Below are positions 33,046 to 42,679 of a stretch of 64,000 nucleotides of DNA, piece after piece. The stretch's first letter is position 1. Every line of letters starts with the position of its first letter. The notes under the pieces are model-generated. The model was not told where the DNA came from. It saw only the letters and a program-made list of their open reading frames with translations, and searched no databases. The translations under genes were made by a program, and so were the position numbers. This DNA comes from Amycolatopsis sp. WAC 01376 (GTDB lineage Bacteria; Actinomycetota; Actinomycetes; Mycobacteriales; Pseudonocardiaceae), in assembly GCF_003947415.1 (NCBI RefSeq), contig NZ_QHKL01000004.1, positions 1 to 64,000 of the forward strand. Direction: 5' to 3'.

Positions 33046-34402
33046 ATGGCGGACACCGGTGAACGATCGACGAAGTGGCCGGAGCATCGGAGAAGGTTAC
33101 GCCGGGTGTTGTCCTCGGTGGTCGCCGTCTCACTATGCGCGACACTTTCGGCCGTGAACGCGTCCGCATCGCAGGATGACGACTGGTCCCGGGACTTCTA
33201 CTGGGGCGTCGCGTCTTCGGGCTACCAGTCCGAAGGCAGCGCGCCCGACAGCAACTGGAAGCGGTTCGTGGACCGTTCCGCGGGCAAGGACGGCGTCGAC
33301 GAGTACCGCGACTCCGTGGACTTCCGGCACCGCTACGCCGACGACATCCGCCTCGCGGCCGGGCTCGGCGTCAACACCTATCGCTTCGGTGTCGAGTGGG
33401 CTCGCGTCGAACCCTCGCCTGGCCGGTGGGACGAGACCGAACTGGCCTTCTACGACGACGTGCTCCGGCAGGTCCGGGCCGCGGGCATGACCCCGATGAT
33501 CACGCTCAACCACTGGGTCTATCCGGGGTGGGCGCTCGATCAGGGCGGCTGGGCGGAGACGCGGACCGCCGACGCGTGGCTGGAATTCAGCCGGACGATC
33601 GTCCAGCGCTACGCCGGTCAGGGCGTCCTTTGGGTGACGTTCAACGAGCCGCTCATCTTCCTCAAGAACGAACAGAAGGTCGGCGCGCTGAACGCCACGC
33701 GGTACTTCGCGGCGCAGTCCAACGTCGTCCAGGCGCACCGGCGGGCCTACGACCTGATCCACGAACTCGATCCGACCTCGAAGGTCACCAGCAATCAGGC
33801 CTACATCACCGGGGTCAACGGGATGGCCGACTGGTTCTTCCTCGACCAGGTCAAGGACAAGCTCGACTTCATCGGCATCGACTACTACTACGGCCTCAGC
33901 ATCGACAACTGGACGGTGTTCGCCGCCGCCAGCGACAAGTTCTGGGACGTGAAGCTCCAGCCCGAAGGCATCTACTACGCGCTGCGCAGCTACCACGACC
34001 GGTTCCCGCGCCTGCCTCTGTACATCGTCGAAAACGGCATGGCGACCGACAACGGCAAACCCCGCGACGCGGACTACAGCCGCGGCGATCACGTCCGCGA
34101 CACCGTGTACTGGCTCCAGCGGGCGAAGGCCGACGGGATGAACCTCATCGGCTACAACTACTGGAGCCTCACCGACAACTACGAATGGGGCAGCTACCGT
34201 GCCCGGTTCGGGCTGTACACAGTGGACGCTCTCACCGATCCCGCGCTGACCCGGCGCCCCACGGACGCCGTTCCCGCGTACCAGGGTCTGGTGACGGCGG
34301 GTGGCGTGCCGCAGGGCTACCGGCTCAAGCGCGGGCCAGGGACCTGTTCCCTCGTGGACGGACTGAACAGCTGTCTCAATCCGGCCAAAGTGGACGGACC
34401 GC

Positions 34403-34419
<17 letters not shown>
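33046..34419 (+). CDS. Secreted glycoside hydrolase family 1 (beta-glucosidase type)
   Basis: A 457-residue exported GH1 enzyme. The signal region has an RRRLRR motif, then a hydrophobic stretch ending SAVNASAS. The acid/base glutamate is in WVTFNEPLIF and the nucleophile in YIVENGMATDN; SYQSEGS and YNYWSLTDNYEWG are substrate-pocket signatures. GH1 enzymes are usually cytoplasmic, so a secreted form is less common. Twin arginines occur but the following residues do not make a clean Tat motif. It may finish the digestion of oligosaccharides released by the GH5 enzyme 3 kb away. Confidence 0.92.
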
Positions 34420-36025
<1,606 letters not shown>

Positions 36026-36040
36026 AGGGGCGTCCTCCTG

Positions 36041-36128
36041 GATTCTCGAAGGAAGAAGAGCGCGTGCGGAAGGACGCGGCCCGGCGGAGCGAAGGCTCTA
36101 CGCCAGGGCCGCGTCGAAGACGAGAATC
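36041..36128 (-). promoter_or_regulatory. Attenuator-like RNA structure in the ABC-F leader
   Basis: Two nested perfect pairings are visible on the minus strand. GATTCTCG at 36128-36121 pairs with CGAGAATC at 36048-36041, and GACGCGGCCC/GGGCCGCGTC pair as 36115-36106 with 36082-36073. The outer 5' arm begins on the stop codon of the leader ORF, so a ribosome stalled on that ORF would block the outer pairing. This layout is known from drug-inducible ABC-F and erm genes. Confidence 0.65.
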
Positions 36129-36150
36129 ACAGGTTGAAGAAAATCCCCAT
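36127..36150 (-). CDS. Leader peptide MGIFFNL upstream of the ABC-F gene
   Basis: A seven-codon ORF (ATG GGG ATT TTC TTC AAC CTG, stop TGA) located 101 bp before the ABC-F start. It has no ribosome site. A TACCGT -10-like box ends 7 nt before the ATG and an AT-rich patch lies further up, so the transcript may start at the ATG (leaderless). This resembles WhiB7-controlled resistance genes. Antibiotic-dependent stalling on it is an inference. Confidence 0.55.
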   Translation of the reverse strand: MGIFFNL

Positions 36151-36296
36151 GGCAAAGACGGTAGCCGGGGAACCCGGACGGGTAAAACGAATTAAAGGTT
36201 GTGTACGGGTTCACAGAGTGGTCTGTGTCCCCATACCGCGACAGCGGCGCCCCGGTGACCGAGAATCGAAGATGGAGGTTTTCGCGGTCTGAGGGA

Positions 36297-36905
36297 ATGG
36301 GGTTCCTCGTGCACGGGTCCAGCGGTCCGATCGCCCGATTCAGGCGACGGCTCTTCCCTGGTCACAACTCGCTCGCCCGTGGCTCAGACCGATTCGAAGC
36401 CCTTCTCCTCAAACTCGTCATCCTCGCGGCGCTGCTCGCCGTCCCGGTCGCGGCCGCCGCCGGTTCGGCCAACCATGGCAGGCAGGTCGCCGCGGCCGCC
36501 GTCGACTCGGCCGGACGTCAGGCCACCACCGCGTACCTGCTGAAGGCCGCACCCGTCCGCATCGTCGACAGCGAAAGCGTCGGGACCGACGACCCGACCA
36601 CCGAGGCGACCTGGACCGACTCGCGCGGCGTGCGGCACACCGGCGGTGTCCTCGCCACGCCGGGCAGCCCCGCCGGAACGGCCGTGCCGATCTGGATCGA
36701 CGCCCGCGGTGCCCTCACCGCCGCACCGAGGACCGCGTCGACGGCCGTGTTCGATTCCGTGCTCGTCGGACTCTGGCTCTGGTTCGCGGTGGTCGGCTCG
36801 CTGATCCTGTTGCACCGGGTCGTCCGGCTGGTGCTCGACCGGCATCGGTTCGCGGCGTGGGAGCGCGCCTGGGCGGTCTACCCGCGTTCCGGTTCTTGGC
36901 CGTGA
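36297..36905 (+). CDS. Rv1733c-like membrane protein
   Basis: A 202-residue protein with two membrane helices (about residues 38-58 and 157-178) enclosing an extracytoplasmic domain of about 95 residues (ATEATWTDSRGVRHTGGVLA, VPIWIDARGALTAAP). This is the architecture of the Rv1733c family, whose M. tuberculosis member is a DosR-regulated latency antigen of unknown function. The start is near 36297 (ATG) or 36309 (GTG). No operon partner; a peptidase gene follows 42 bp later. Confidence 0.85.
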   Translation: MGFLVHGSSGPIARFRRRLFPGHNSLARGSDRFEALLLKLVILAALLAVPVAAAAGSANHGRQVAAAAVDSAGRQATTAYLLKAAPVRIVDSESVGTDDPTTEATWTDSRGVRHTGGVLATPGSPAGTAVPIWIDARGALTAAPRTASTAVFDSVLVGLWLWFAVVGSLILLHRVVRLVLDRHRFAAWERAWAVYPRSGSWP

Positions 36906-36947
36906 TCCCGGCGGCGAGGGCAAAGAACCTCGGCTAGTCTGCCCCGC

Positions 36948-37775
36948 ATGCGCATCATGATCTCGGCGGACATGGAGGGCGCCACCGGCGTCACCTGGAC
37001 CGAGGACGTCATCCCCGGCACCGAGCAGTGGCAACGATTCCGGCGCCTGTTCACCGGTGACGTCAACGCCACCATCGCGGGCCTCTTCGACGCCGGCGCC
37101 ACCGACGTTCTGGTCAACGAGGCGCATTCGTCCCAGCGGAACCTCCTGCTCGAAGACCTCGACGGCCGGGCGCGCATGCTCACCGGCAGGCACAAACCGC
37201 TTTCGATGATGCAGGGCATCGACACCGGCGTGGACGGCGTCGTCTTCCTCGGCTACCACGCCGGCGCCGGTTTCGACGGCGTGCTTTCCCACACGTACCT
37301 GGAGAATCAGATCACCGGCGTGTGGCTCGACGACGTCCCCGCCAGCGAAGGCAGGCTCAACGCCGCGATGGCCGCCGAGTACGGCGTCCCGGTGCTGGTC
37401 GTCTCCGGTGACGACAAGGCCTGCGACGACGCCCAGGATTACGCGCCGGAGGCCGAACTGGTCACGGTGAAGGAGTGCGTCAGCCGCTACGCCGCGATCT
37501 GCCTGCCGCCCGTGAGGACCGCCGAACTGCTGTCCTCGGCCGCGGCGGACGCGATGAACCGGGCGGGCCGGGTCGAACGGTTCACCACCCCGCACCGGAT
37601 CGAGGTCGAGTTCGACGCGAGCCATCTCGCGCAGGCGGCGGCGGTGATCCCGACGGTGGAACAGATCGGCGTACGGCGGGTCGGCTTCGACGCGCCGGAC
37701 ATGACCGAAGCGATGAAGGCGTTCAAGATCGTGACGGCGATCGCGGCCGGGGCGGTGCAGGGTATCTATGGCTGA
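36948..37775 (+). CDS. M55 family metallopeptidase (D-aminopeptidase, DppA-like)
   Basis: A 275-residue zinc peptidase. The metal ligands of DppA line up by position: Asp8 and Glu10 in SADMEGATG, His60 in VNEAHSSQ, His104 in LGYHAGAG, and Glu134 in PASEGRLNA. The enzyme forms a decameric ring in Bacillus and cleaves N-terminal D-amino acids. It overlaps the downstream M20 peptidase frame, so the two may act together on peptides, perhaps from cell-wall turnover. There is no signal peptide. Confidence 0.93.
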   Translation: MRIMISADMEGATGVTWTEDVIPGTEQWQRFRRLFTGDVNATIAGLFDAGATDVLVNEAHSSQRNLLLEDLDGRARMLTGRHKPLSMMQGIDTGVDGVVFLGYHAGAGFDGVLSHTYLENQITGVWLDDVPASEGRLNAAMAAEYGVPVLVVSGDDKACDDAQDYAPEAELVTVKECVSRYAAICLPPVRTAELLSSAAADAMNRAGRVERFTTPHRIEVEFDASHLAQAAAVIPTVEQIGVRRVGFDAPDMTEAMKAFKIVTAIAAGAVQGIYG

Positions 37776-37923
37776 CATGGAATCGCGAAGCGAGGTTCAC
37801 GACCGACCTCTCGACAACGAACCCGCCGGGCCGAAGGCCCCGCCGGCGCGGCGGCAGGGCGCCGTCCACGCTGACCGGCCGGGCGACGTGATCGCGGCCG
37901 CGGGTTCCGAAGACAACGCTGAG

Positions 37924-39210
37924 ATGGATGTTGTCGAAGTCTGCTCGCGGCTGATCCGGTTCGACACCACGAACCGGGGCGACGGGGACTCCGAAGGCGA
38001 GCGCGAAGCCGCCGAGTACGTGGCGACGCTGCTTTCCGGGCTCGGGATCGGCGCGAAGATCATCGAGTCCGCGCCCCGGCGCGCGAACGTGATCGCCCGG
38101 GTCCCCGGCACCGACCCGAGCCTGCCGGCGCTCCTCGTGCAGGGCCATCTCGACGTCGTCCCCGCCGACGCGGCCGACTGGTCGGTGGACCCGTTCTCGG
38201 GCGAGGTCCGCGACGGCTTCCTCTGGGGCCGCGGCGCCGTCGACATGAAGGACTTCTGTGCGATGGTGCTCGCCGCCCTGGCCGCCGGCGTCCGCCCGCG
38301 GCGTGACATCGTCCTGGCGTTCGTGGCCGACGAGGAGGACAAGGGCGAGTACGGCGCGCACTGGCTCGCCGCGACGCACCGGGACCTGTTCGACGGCTGC
38401 GCGGCCGCGATCAGCGAGTCGGGCGGGTACTCCTACCACGTTCCCGCCGCCGACGGCCGGACCGTGCGGCTTTACCCGGTGGCGACGGCCGAACGCGGTA
38501 CCGCGCATCTGCGGCTCACCGCCAAGGGCCGCGCGGGGCACGGATCGCGCCCCAACGACGAGAACGCGGTCACCCGGCTGGTCACGGCGCTCGGCAAGCT
38601 CGCCGCGCACCGCTGGCCGATCCGGCTGACCCCGACGGCGCGAGCGTTCCTGGAACGCACCGGGGAGGCGCTCGGCGTCCCGGTCGATCTGTCCGATGTG
38701 GACGGAACGATCGCGCGCCTCGGGCCGGCCGGGGCACTGGTGGTGCCGACCGTCCGCAACAGCACGACGCCCACCATGCTCGACGCCGGTTACAAGGTGA
38801 ACGTGATCCCGACTTCGGCCGAGGCCCAGGTGGACGTCCGCGTCCTCCCCGGCACCGAACCGGAACTGCTCGCCGAGGTCGACGCGATGCTCGGCGAGGG
38901 CGTCACCCGCGAGTTCGTCGCGCACCAGCCGCCGGTCCAGGCGCCGGTGGATTCGCCGTGGTTCGACGCGATGGCGGGCGCTTTGCGCGCGGAAGACCCC
39001 GAAGCCGTCGTGGTCCCCTACTGCATGGGCGGCGGAACGGACGCGAAGGCGTTCAGCCCGCTCGGGATCGACTGCTACGGCTTCGCCCCGCTGTGGCTGC
39101 CGGAAGGCTTCCCCTACCGGGCGATGGCGCACGGTGTGGACGAACGGGTCCCGGTAGAAGGACTGCGGTTCGGCACGCGGGTGCTGCGGCACTTCCTGGC
39201 CACCTGCTGA
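37924..39210 (+). CDS. M20/M25/M40 family metallohydrolase
   Basis: A 428-residue di-zinc hydrolase. Ligand motifs are QGHLDVVP, RGAVDMKDFCAMV, ADEEDKGEYGAHW, ESGGYSYH and, near the end, CMGGGTDAKAFS. The family removes acyl groups or cleaves dipeptides; the substrate is unknown. The frame is open back to an ATG at 37768 that overlaps the M55 stop, which would add 52 residues of low-complexity Pro/Gly/Arg sequence. Homologues start near MDVVEVCSRLIRFDTTN, so I chose 37924 but translational coupling from 37768 is possible. Confidence 0.88.
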   Translation: MDVVEVCSRLIRFDTTNRGDGDSEGEREAAEYVATLLSGLGIGAKIIESAPRRANVIARVPGTDPSLPALLVQGHLDVVPADAADWSVDPFSGEVRDGFLWGRGAVDMKDFCAMVLAALAAGVRPRRDIVLAFVADEEDKGEYGAHWLAATHRDLFDGCAAAISESGGYSYHVPAADGRTVRLYPVATAERGTAHLRLTAKGRAGHGSRPNDENAVTRLVTALGKLAAHRWPIRLTPTARAFLERTGEALGVPVDLSDVDGTIARLGPAGALVVPTVRNSTTPTMLDAGYKVNVIPTSAEAQVDVRVLPGTEPELLAEVDAMLGEGVTREFVAHQPPVQAPVDSPWFDAMAGALRAEDPEAVVVPYCMGGGTDAKAFSPLGIDCYGFAPLWLPEGFPYRAMAHGVDERVPVEGLRFGTRVLRHFLATC

Positions 39211-39235
39211 CCCACCCGGCCGAGTTCCGCCTCCA

Positions 39236-39287
39236 ATCACGCGAGATCGCTTCCCAATCACGCGAGTTCGCCGTCTGATCACGCGAA
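39236..39287. repeat. Three ATCACGCGA repeats with exact 21-bp period
   Basis: ATCACGCGAG at 39236, ATCACGCGAG at 39257 and ATCACGCGAA at 39278 are spaced by exactly 21 bp, two helical turns. They lie just after the M20 gene and 75-126 bp before the next gene. Such phasing suits a multimeric DNA-binding protein, but a simple repeat expansion is possible. Confidence 0.55.
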
Positions 39288-39361
39288 CTGCCGAGCGGAA
39301 CGAGGACACCGCCTACTACGTTTGCGGGTGGCTCGACCACAAGTGACCCAGGAGGCCACCG

Positions 39362-39988
39362 GTGAAATCCGTCCTGCGACTCGCACGGAACGAACGGGCG
39401 GACTTCGCCGCGTTCCTGCGCTCGCTGTCCCCCGAGCAGTGGGACGCACCGACGTTGTGTGCGGAGTGGTCGGTCCGGGAGGTGGTCACCCACGTCGTCG
39501 ACTACGACACCCTGCGCCTGCGCGACGTCGTCGGCCAGGCCGTCCGCGGAAGGCTGCGACTGGATCGGATCAACGCGCTCGGTGTCGCGCGAAAGCCCGG
39601 CCGGACGCCTGAAGAACTGATCGCGAGGTTCGAGGACCATCTCGAACCCCGCGGCCTGACCGCCGCGTTCGGCGGACGGGTGGCGCTGCTCGACGGGCTC
39701 ATCCATCAGCAGGACATCCGGCGGCCGCTGGGGCTTCCCCGCGACGTGCCGCCGGACCGGCTGCGCCACGCGTTGGCCTTCGCCCGCTATGCCCCGCCGA
39801 TCAAGGCCAACCGGCGGGCGCGCGGGCTCCGGCTCGTCGCCACCGACCTCGACTGGTCGGCCGGATCCGGACCGGAACTCCGTGGTCCCGGCGAGGCGCT
39901 CCTGCTGGCGATCGCCGGGAGGGTCGTGGCGCTCGACGAGGTGTCCGGGCCCGGCGCGGCGATCCTCGCGTCCAGAATGGACGGATAG
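39362..39988 (+). CDS. Maleylpyruvate isomerase-family mycothiol-dependent enzyme
   Basis: A 208-residue DinB/MDMPI-fold protein (LARNERADFAAFLRSLSPEQWDAPTLCAEWSVREVVTHVVDYD), with the metal-binding histidines in VVTHVVDYD and LIHQQDIRR. Members use mycothiol as cofactor for isomerisation or thiol transfer with divalent metal. GTG start. It lies beside the divergent thiohistidine-type cluster, being convergent with the MFS gene (6-bp gap), and a thiol connection is tempting but unproven. Confidence 0.85.
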   Translation: MKSVLRLARNERADFAAFLRSLSPEQWDAPTLCAEWSVREVVTHVVDYDTLRLRDVVGQAVRGRLRLDRINALGVARKPGRTPEELIARFEDHLEPRGLTAAFGGRVALLDGLIHQQDIRRPLGLPRDVPPDRLRHALAFARYAPPIKANRRARGLRLVATDLDWSAGSGPELRGPGEALLLAIAGRVVALDEVSGPGAAILASRMDG

Positions 39989-39994
39989 ACCGAG

Positions 39995-41206
39995 TCAGCC
40001 GACCGCCACGGGAACAGGTGCATAGGCCATCCGGCGACGGACGGCGTTGCCGAGCAACAACTGTCCCACGGCCGCGGCCAGGCACAGCCCGAAGCAGACC
40101 GTCCACAACACGGGCGCGCCCAGTACCAGCAGCTGCGTGCCGCCGAGCGGGGCGACGAAAGCGGCGAGGCCGGCCGCCGTGCCATAGGCGCCGTTGTACC
40201 GGCCGCGCAGATGCGGCGGGGCGAGCTCCGCCACGATCGCGACACCCACCGACTGGATCACGATCTCGCCGAGCGTCCACACCACGGCGCACGCGGCGTA
40301 CACCAGCGTCGTCGACGCGAAGGCCGTGGCGCCGAAACCCAAACCCGTCAACAGGATCCCGAAGGTGAGCACCCGCGAAGGATCCCAACGGCCCAGCCGG
40401 TGACCCACCAGTGGTTGCACGACCACGATGACGACGCCGTTGACCGCCATCACCAGTCCGAACCCCGCGGGCGAAAGCCCGTCCTCTCGCATCGCCAGCG
40501 GCAATGTGGCCAGGCTCTGCAGGAACACGAACGCGACCACCAGCGAGATGAGCATCAGCCCGGCCATGACCCGGTCGCGCAGGACGACGGAGAAGCCACC
40601 CGGCTCCCGCGATCGGCCGCCACCGCGTGTCTCGGGAACCGCTCGCCAGACCAGCAGGCCGAACACCACGCACGTCGCCGCGTCCACCCAGAACAGCGTC
40701 GTGAAACCGGCACGGGCCATCGTGCCGCCCAGCACCATCGCGATCGAGAAGCCGAGGTTGATCGCCCACAGCAGCAGCCCGAAGGCCCGCGTGCGATCGG
40801 CTCCGGGCACCAGATCCGCCACGATCGACTGGGTGGCCGGGCGGAACACGTCGAGTGCCAGCCCGAGCAGGAACGCGGCGACCGCGATCAGTTCGAGGCG
40901 CTCGACGTAACCCAGTACCAGCATGATCGCGCCGGTGGCGAGCATGCCGCCGGTCAGTGTCGCCCGCCTGCCGATACGGTCGGCCAGCAGGCCGCCGATG
41001 AGCTGCGAGAACACCTGGCCGATGCCGAGCAGCGCCAGCACCGTTCCCGCCGTCGCCACCGAAAGGCCGCGATCACTGGTCAGGTACAGCGCCAGGAACG
41101 GCAAGACCATCGTGCCGAGCCGGTTGACGAGCGTTCCCGTCCACAGCACCCAGAACGACTTGGGCAGCCCGCCGAGCCGCGTCCGGAAGAACCCCTGCGC
41201 CGTCAC
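39995..41206 (-). CDS. MFS transporter, probable exporter of the ATP-grasp/OvoA cluster
   Basis: A 403-residue major facilitator with about 12 helices. It has the loop 2-3 motif GGLLADRIGRRATLTGG and GLALDVFRPATQSIVADLVP, like drug/metabolite exporters. Its GTG start overlaps the stop of the ATP-grasp gene by GTGA, so the two proteins are made together. This coupling strongly suggests that it moves the ligase product out of the cell, or gives self-protection. Family alone does not give the substrate. Confidence 0.9.
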   Translation of the reverse strand: MTAQGFFRTRLGGLPKSFWVLWTGTLVNRLGTMVLPFLALYLTSDRGLSVATAGTVLALLGIGQVFSQLIGGLLADRIGRRATLTGGMLATGAIMLVLGYVERLELIAVAAFLLGLALDVFRPATQSIVADLVPGADRTRAFGLLLWAINLGFSIAMVLGGTMARAGFTTLFWVDAATCVVFGLLVWRAVPETRGGGRSREPGGFSVVLRDRVMAGLMLISLVVAFVFLQSLATLPLAMREDGLSPAGFGLVMAVNGVVIVVVQPLVGHRLGRWDPSRVLTFGILLTGLGFGATAFASTTLVYAACAVVWTLGEIVIQSVGVAIVAELAPPHLRGRYNGAYGTAAGLAAFVAPLGGTQLLVLGAPVLWTVCFGLCLAAAVGQLLLGNAVRRRMAYAPVPVAVG

Positions 41207-42489
41207 CGTTCGAGCTCGTAGCAGCCGACGCCATCGAGGTACCGCAGCGTGCCGAGGTCGCGCAGGACGTACTCCTCGATCTCGTGCATGAACGTGACGA
41301 CCACCGGGAACGTCGTGTCGTCGACGGTGCGGCGCAACGGCTTCCCCGGCCGGGTCAGCACGAACATCTCGTGGAAGCTCTCCAGCCGCTCGATCTCGCC
41401 GAGCGCGGTGTACCGGCGGAGCGTGCCTTCGACCGGTGAGAGCAGCGCGGACCAGGCGTAGTGGCGCCGGATCCGGTAGTCCTCGCCCCACCGCTCGCGG
41501 AACCGCTCCGGCCGCAACACCGCGTCGGCCATCCAGTCCAGCTGGGACTCGCCGATCGCGAGCCGCGCCAGATGCGGCAGGTCGCCGCCCGAGAGCCGCG
41601 AACCGACCTCGATCAGCCGTGGGCCCTGTGGGGTCCGCTTGATCTCGACGTGCGCGGCGCCGTGCCGGATACCCAGCGCGTCGAGTACCGCGAACGCGTA
41701 ATTCACCAGTTCGTCGTGGCCCGGCCCGCGCCTCGGCACGATCTGGCAGGCGCCGAGCAGGTCGGACACCCCGTTGATGGCGAAACGCGAGCTCTTCCAG
41801 ATGTCGCACACCTGGTGCAGGCCGTCCATGCTCACCGTGTTGACCATGTACTCACTGCCGGCGAGGTACTCCTGCGCGATGACGAAATCGTTGTCCTCGG
41901 AGAACACGTTCTGGCGGCCGGTGATCGTGCGCAGCGCCTCGGCCGACCGCTCCGGAGTGTCGCAAAAGGACACCCCGTCGCCGCCCGCGCTGCGGTTCGG
42001 CTTGACGACGATCCGCCCGCCCACTTCTCGGTGCCATGCGGCGAGTTCGGCCTCGTCCGCGGTCAGCAACTGCCGTGCGACGGGCAGCCCTGCCGCGGCG
42101 ACGGCCTCGCCCATGGCGGACTTGTCCCGTCTGGCAAGGGAAAGCGCGGTGCCGTTCGACGGAACGCCCAGCGCTTCGCTGAGTTCGTCGGTGAAGGCGA
42201 CCGCGTATTCGCCACCGGCCACGACCGCGACCGGCTCGTGCACGGCCAGCGCGTCCAGCGTCTTCGCGAGATCGCCGTCGTGGACGATGTTCTCGCGATA
42301 GTTGCTCATGGTCGGTGAGGACTTCCGGTACTGCCCGGGCGCGTCGGGCGCGCTCTGCACGCGCACACATTCGGCGCCCAGCGCCAGGAACGTCGGCGCG
42401 ATGTGCCGGGCGGTCTGCGGCAACCCGTGATCGGCCGTTTCGTAGGTGTCCACGAGCACGACACAGGGCTTCGTCGACAAGCCTTTCAC
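41203..42489 (-). CDS. ATP-grasp carboxylate-amine ligase
   Basis: A 428-residue enzyme of the BacD/carnosine-synthase/biotin-carboxylase-like ATP-grasp class. The ATP-binding lysine is in GRIVVKPNRSAGGDGVSF, the acidic strand is NDFVIAQEYLAGSEYMVN, and the magnesium-binding end is HVEIKRTPQGPRLIEVGSRLSGGDLP. Such enzymes join an amino acid carboxylate to an amine through an acyl phosphate, typically making dipeptides. It is divergent from the OvoA-type gene and translated with an MFS exporter. Use of histidine or thiohistidine as a substrate is an inference from context. Confidence 0.85.
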   Translation of the reverse strand: MKGLSTKPCVVLVDTYETADHGLPQTARHIAPTFLALGAECVRVQSAPDAPGQYRKSSPTMSNYRENIVHDGDLAKTLDALAVHEPVAVVAGGEYAVAFTDELSEALGVPSNGTALSLARRDKSAMGEAVAAAGLPVARQLLTADEAELAAWHREVGGRIVVKPNRSAGGDGVSFCDTPERSAEALRTITGRQNVFSEDNDFVIAQEYLAGSEYMVNTVSMDGLHQVCDIWKSSRFAINGVSDLLGACQIVPRRGPGHDELVNYAFAVLDALGIRHGAAHVEIKRTPQGPRLIEVGSRLSGGDLPHLARLAIGESQLDWMADAVLRPERFRERWGEDYRIRRHYAWSALLSPVEGTLRRYTALGEIERLESFHEMFVLTRPGKPLRRTVDDTTFPVVVTFMHEIEEYVLRDLGTLRYLDGVGCYELER

Positions 42490-42613
42490 CCCTCAACCGG
42501 TGGGATTCGGAACACCGACGGTCTCATCCGCCGTGATCAACGGGCATCTCCCCGATTGCGATCCCGCGCCGGACGTCTTCCGGAAAGCGATTCAAAGCAC
42601 GAAAGGAGAGGAA

Positions 42614-42673
42614 ATGACCTTTTCGGAGATGCGACGGTTTCGGCACCCGCCCCCAGTGCCCGATCCGAAGTGA
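42614..42673 (+). CDS. 19-residue peptide ORF directly before the OvoA-type gene
   Basis: ATG with a strong AAGGAGAGGAA ribosome site opens a 19-codon ORF (MTFSEMRRFRHPPPVPDPK) that ends 6 bp before the OvoA-type start. A strong ribosome site and tight coupling argue that it is translated. The PPP run can stall ribosomes in the absence of EF-P, so it may be a regulatory leader. A peptide substrate containing His11 is another possibility. No known precursor family is recognised. Confidence 0.6.
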   Translation: MTFSEMRRFRHPPPVPDPK

Positions 42674-42679
42674 GGTCAG

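Noticed and set aside
39236..39287. CRISPR-like repeat array
   Set aside because: There are only three short 10-bp repeats with 11-bp gaps, no palindromic repeats of usual size and no cas genes.
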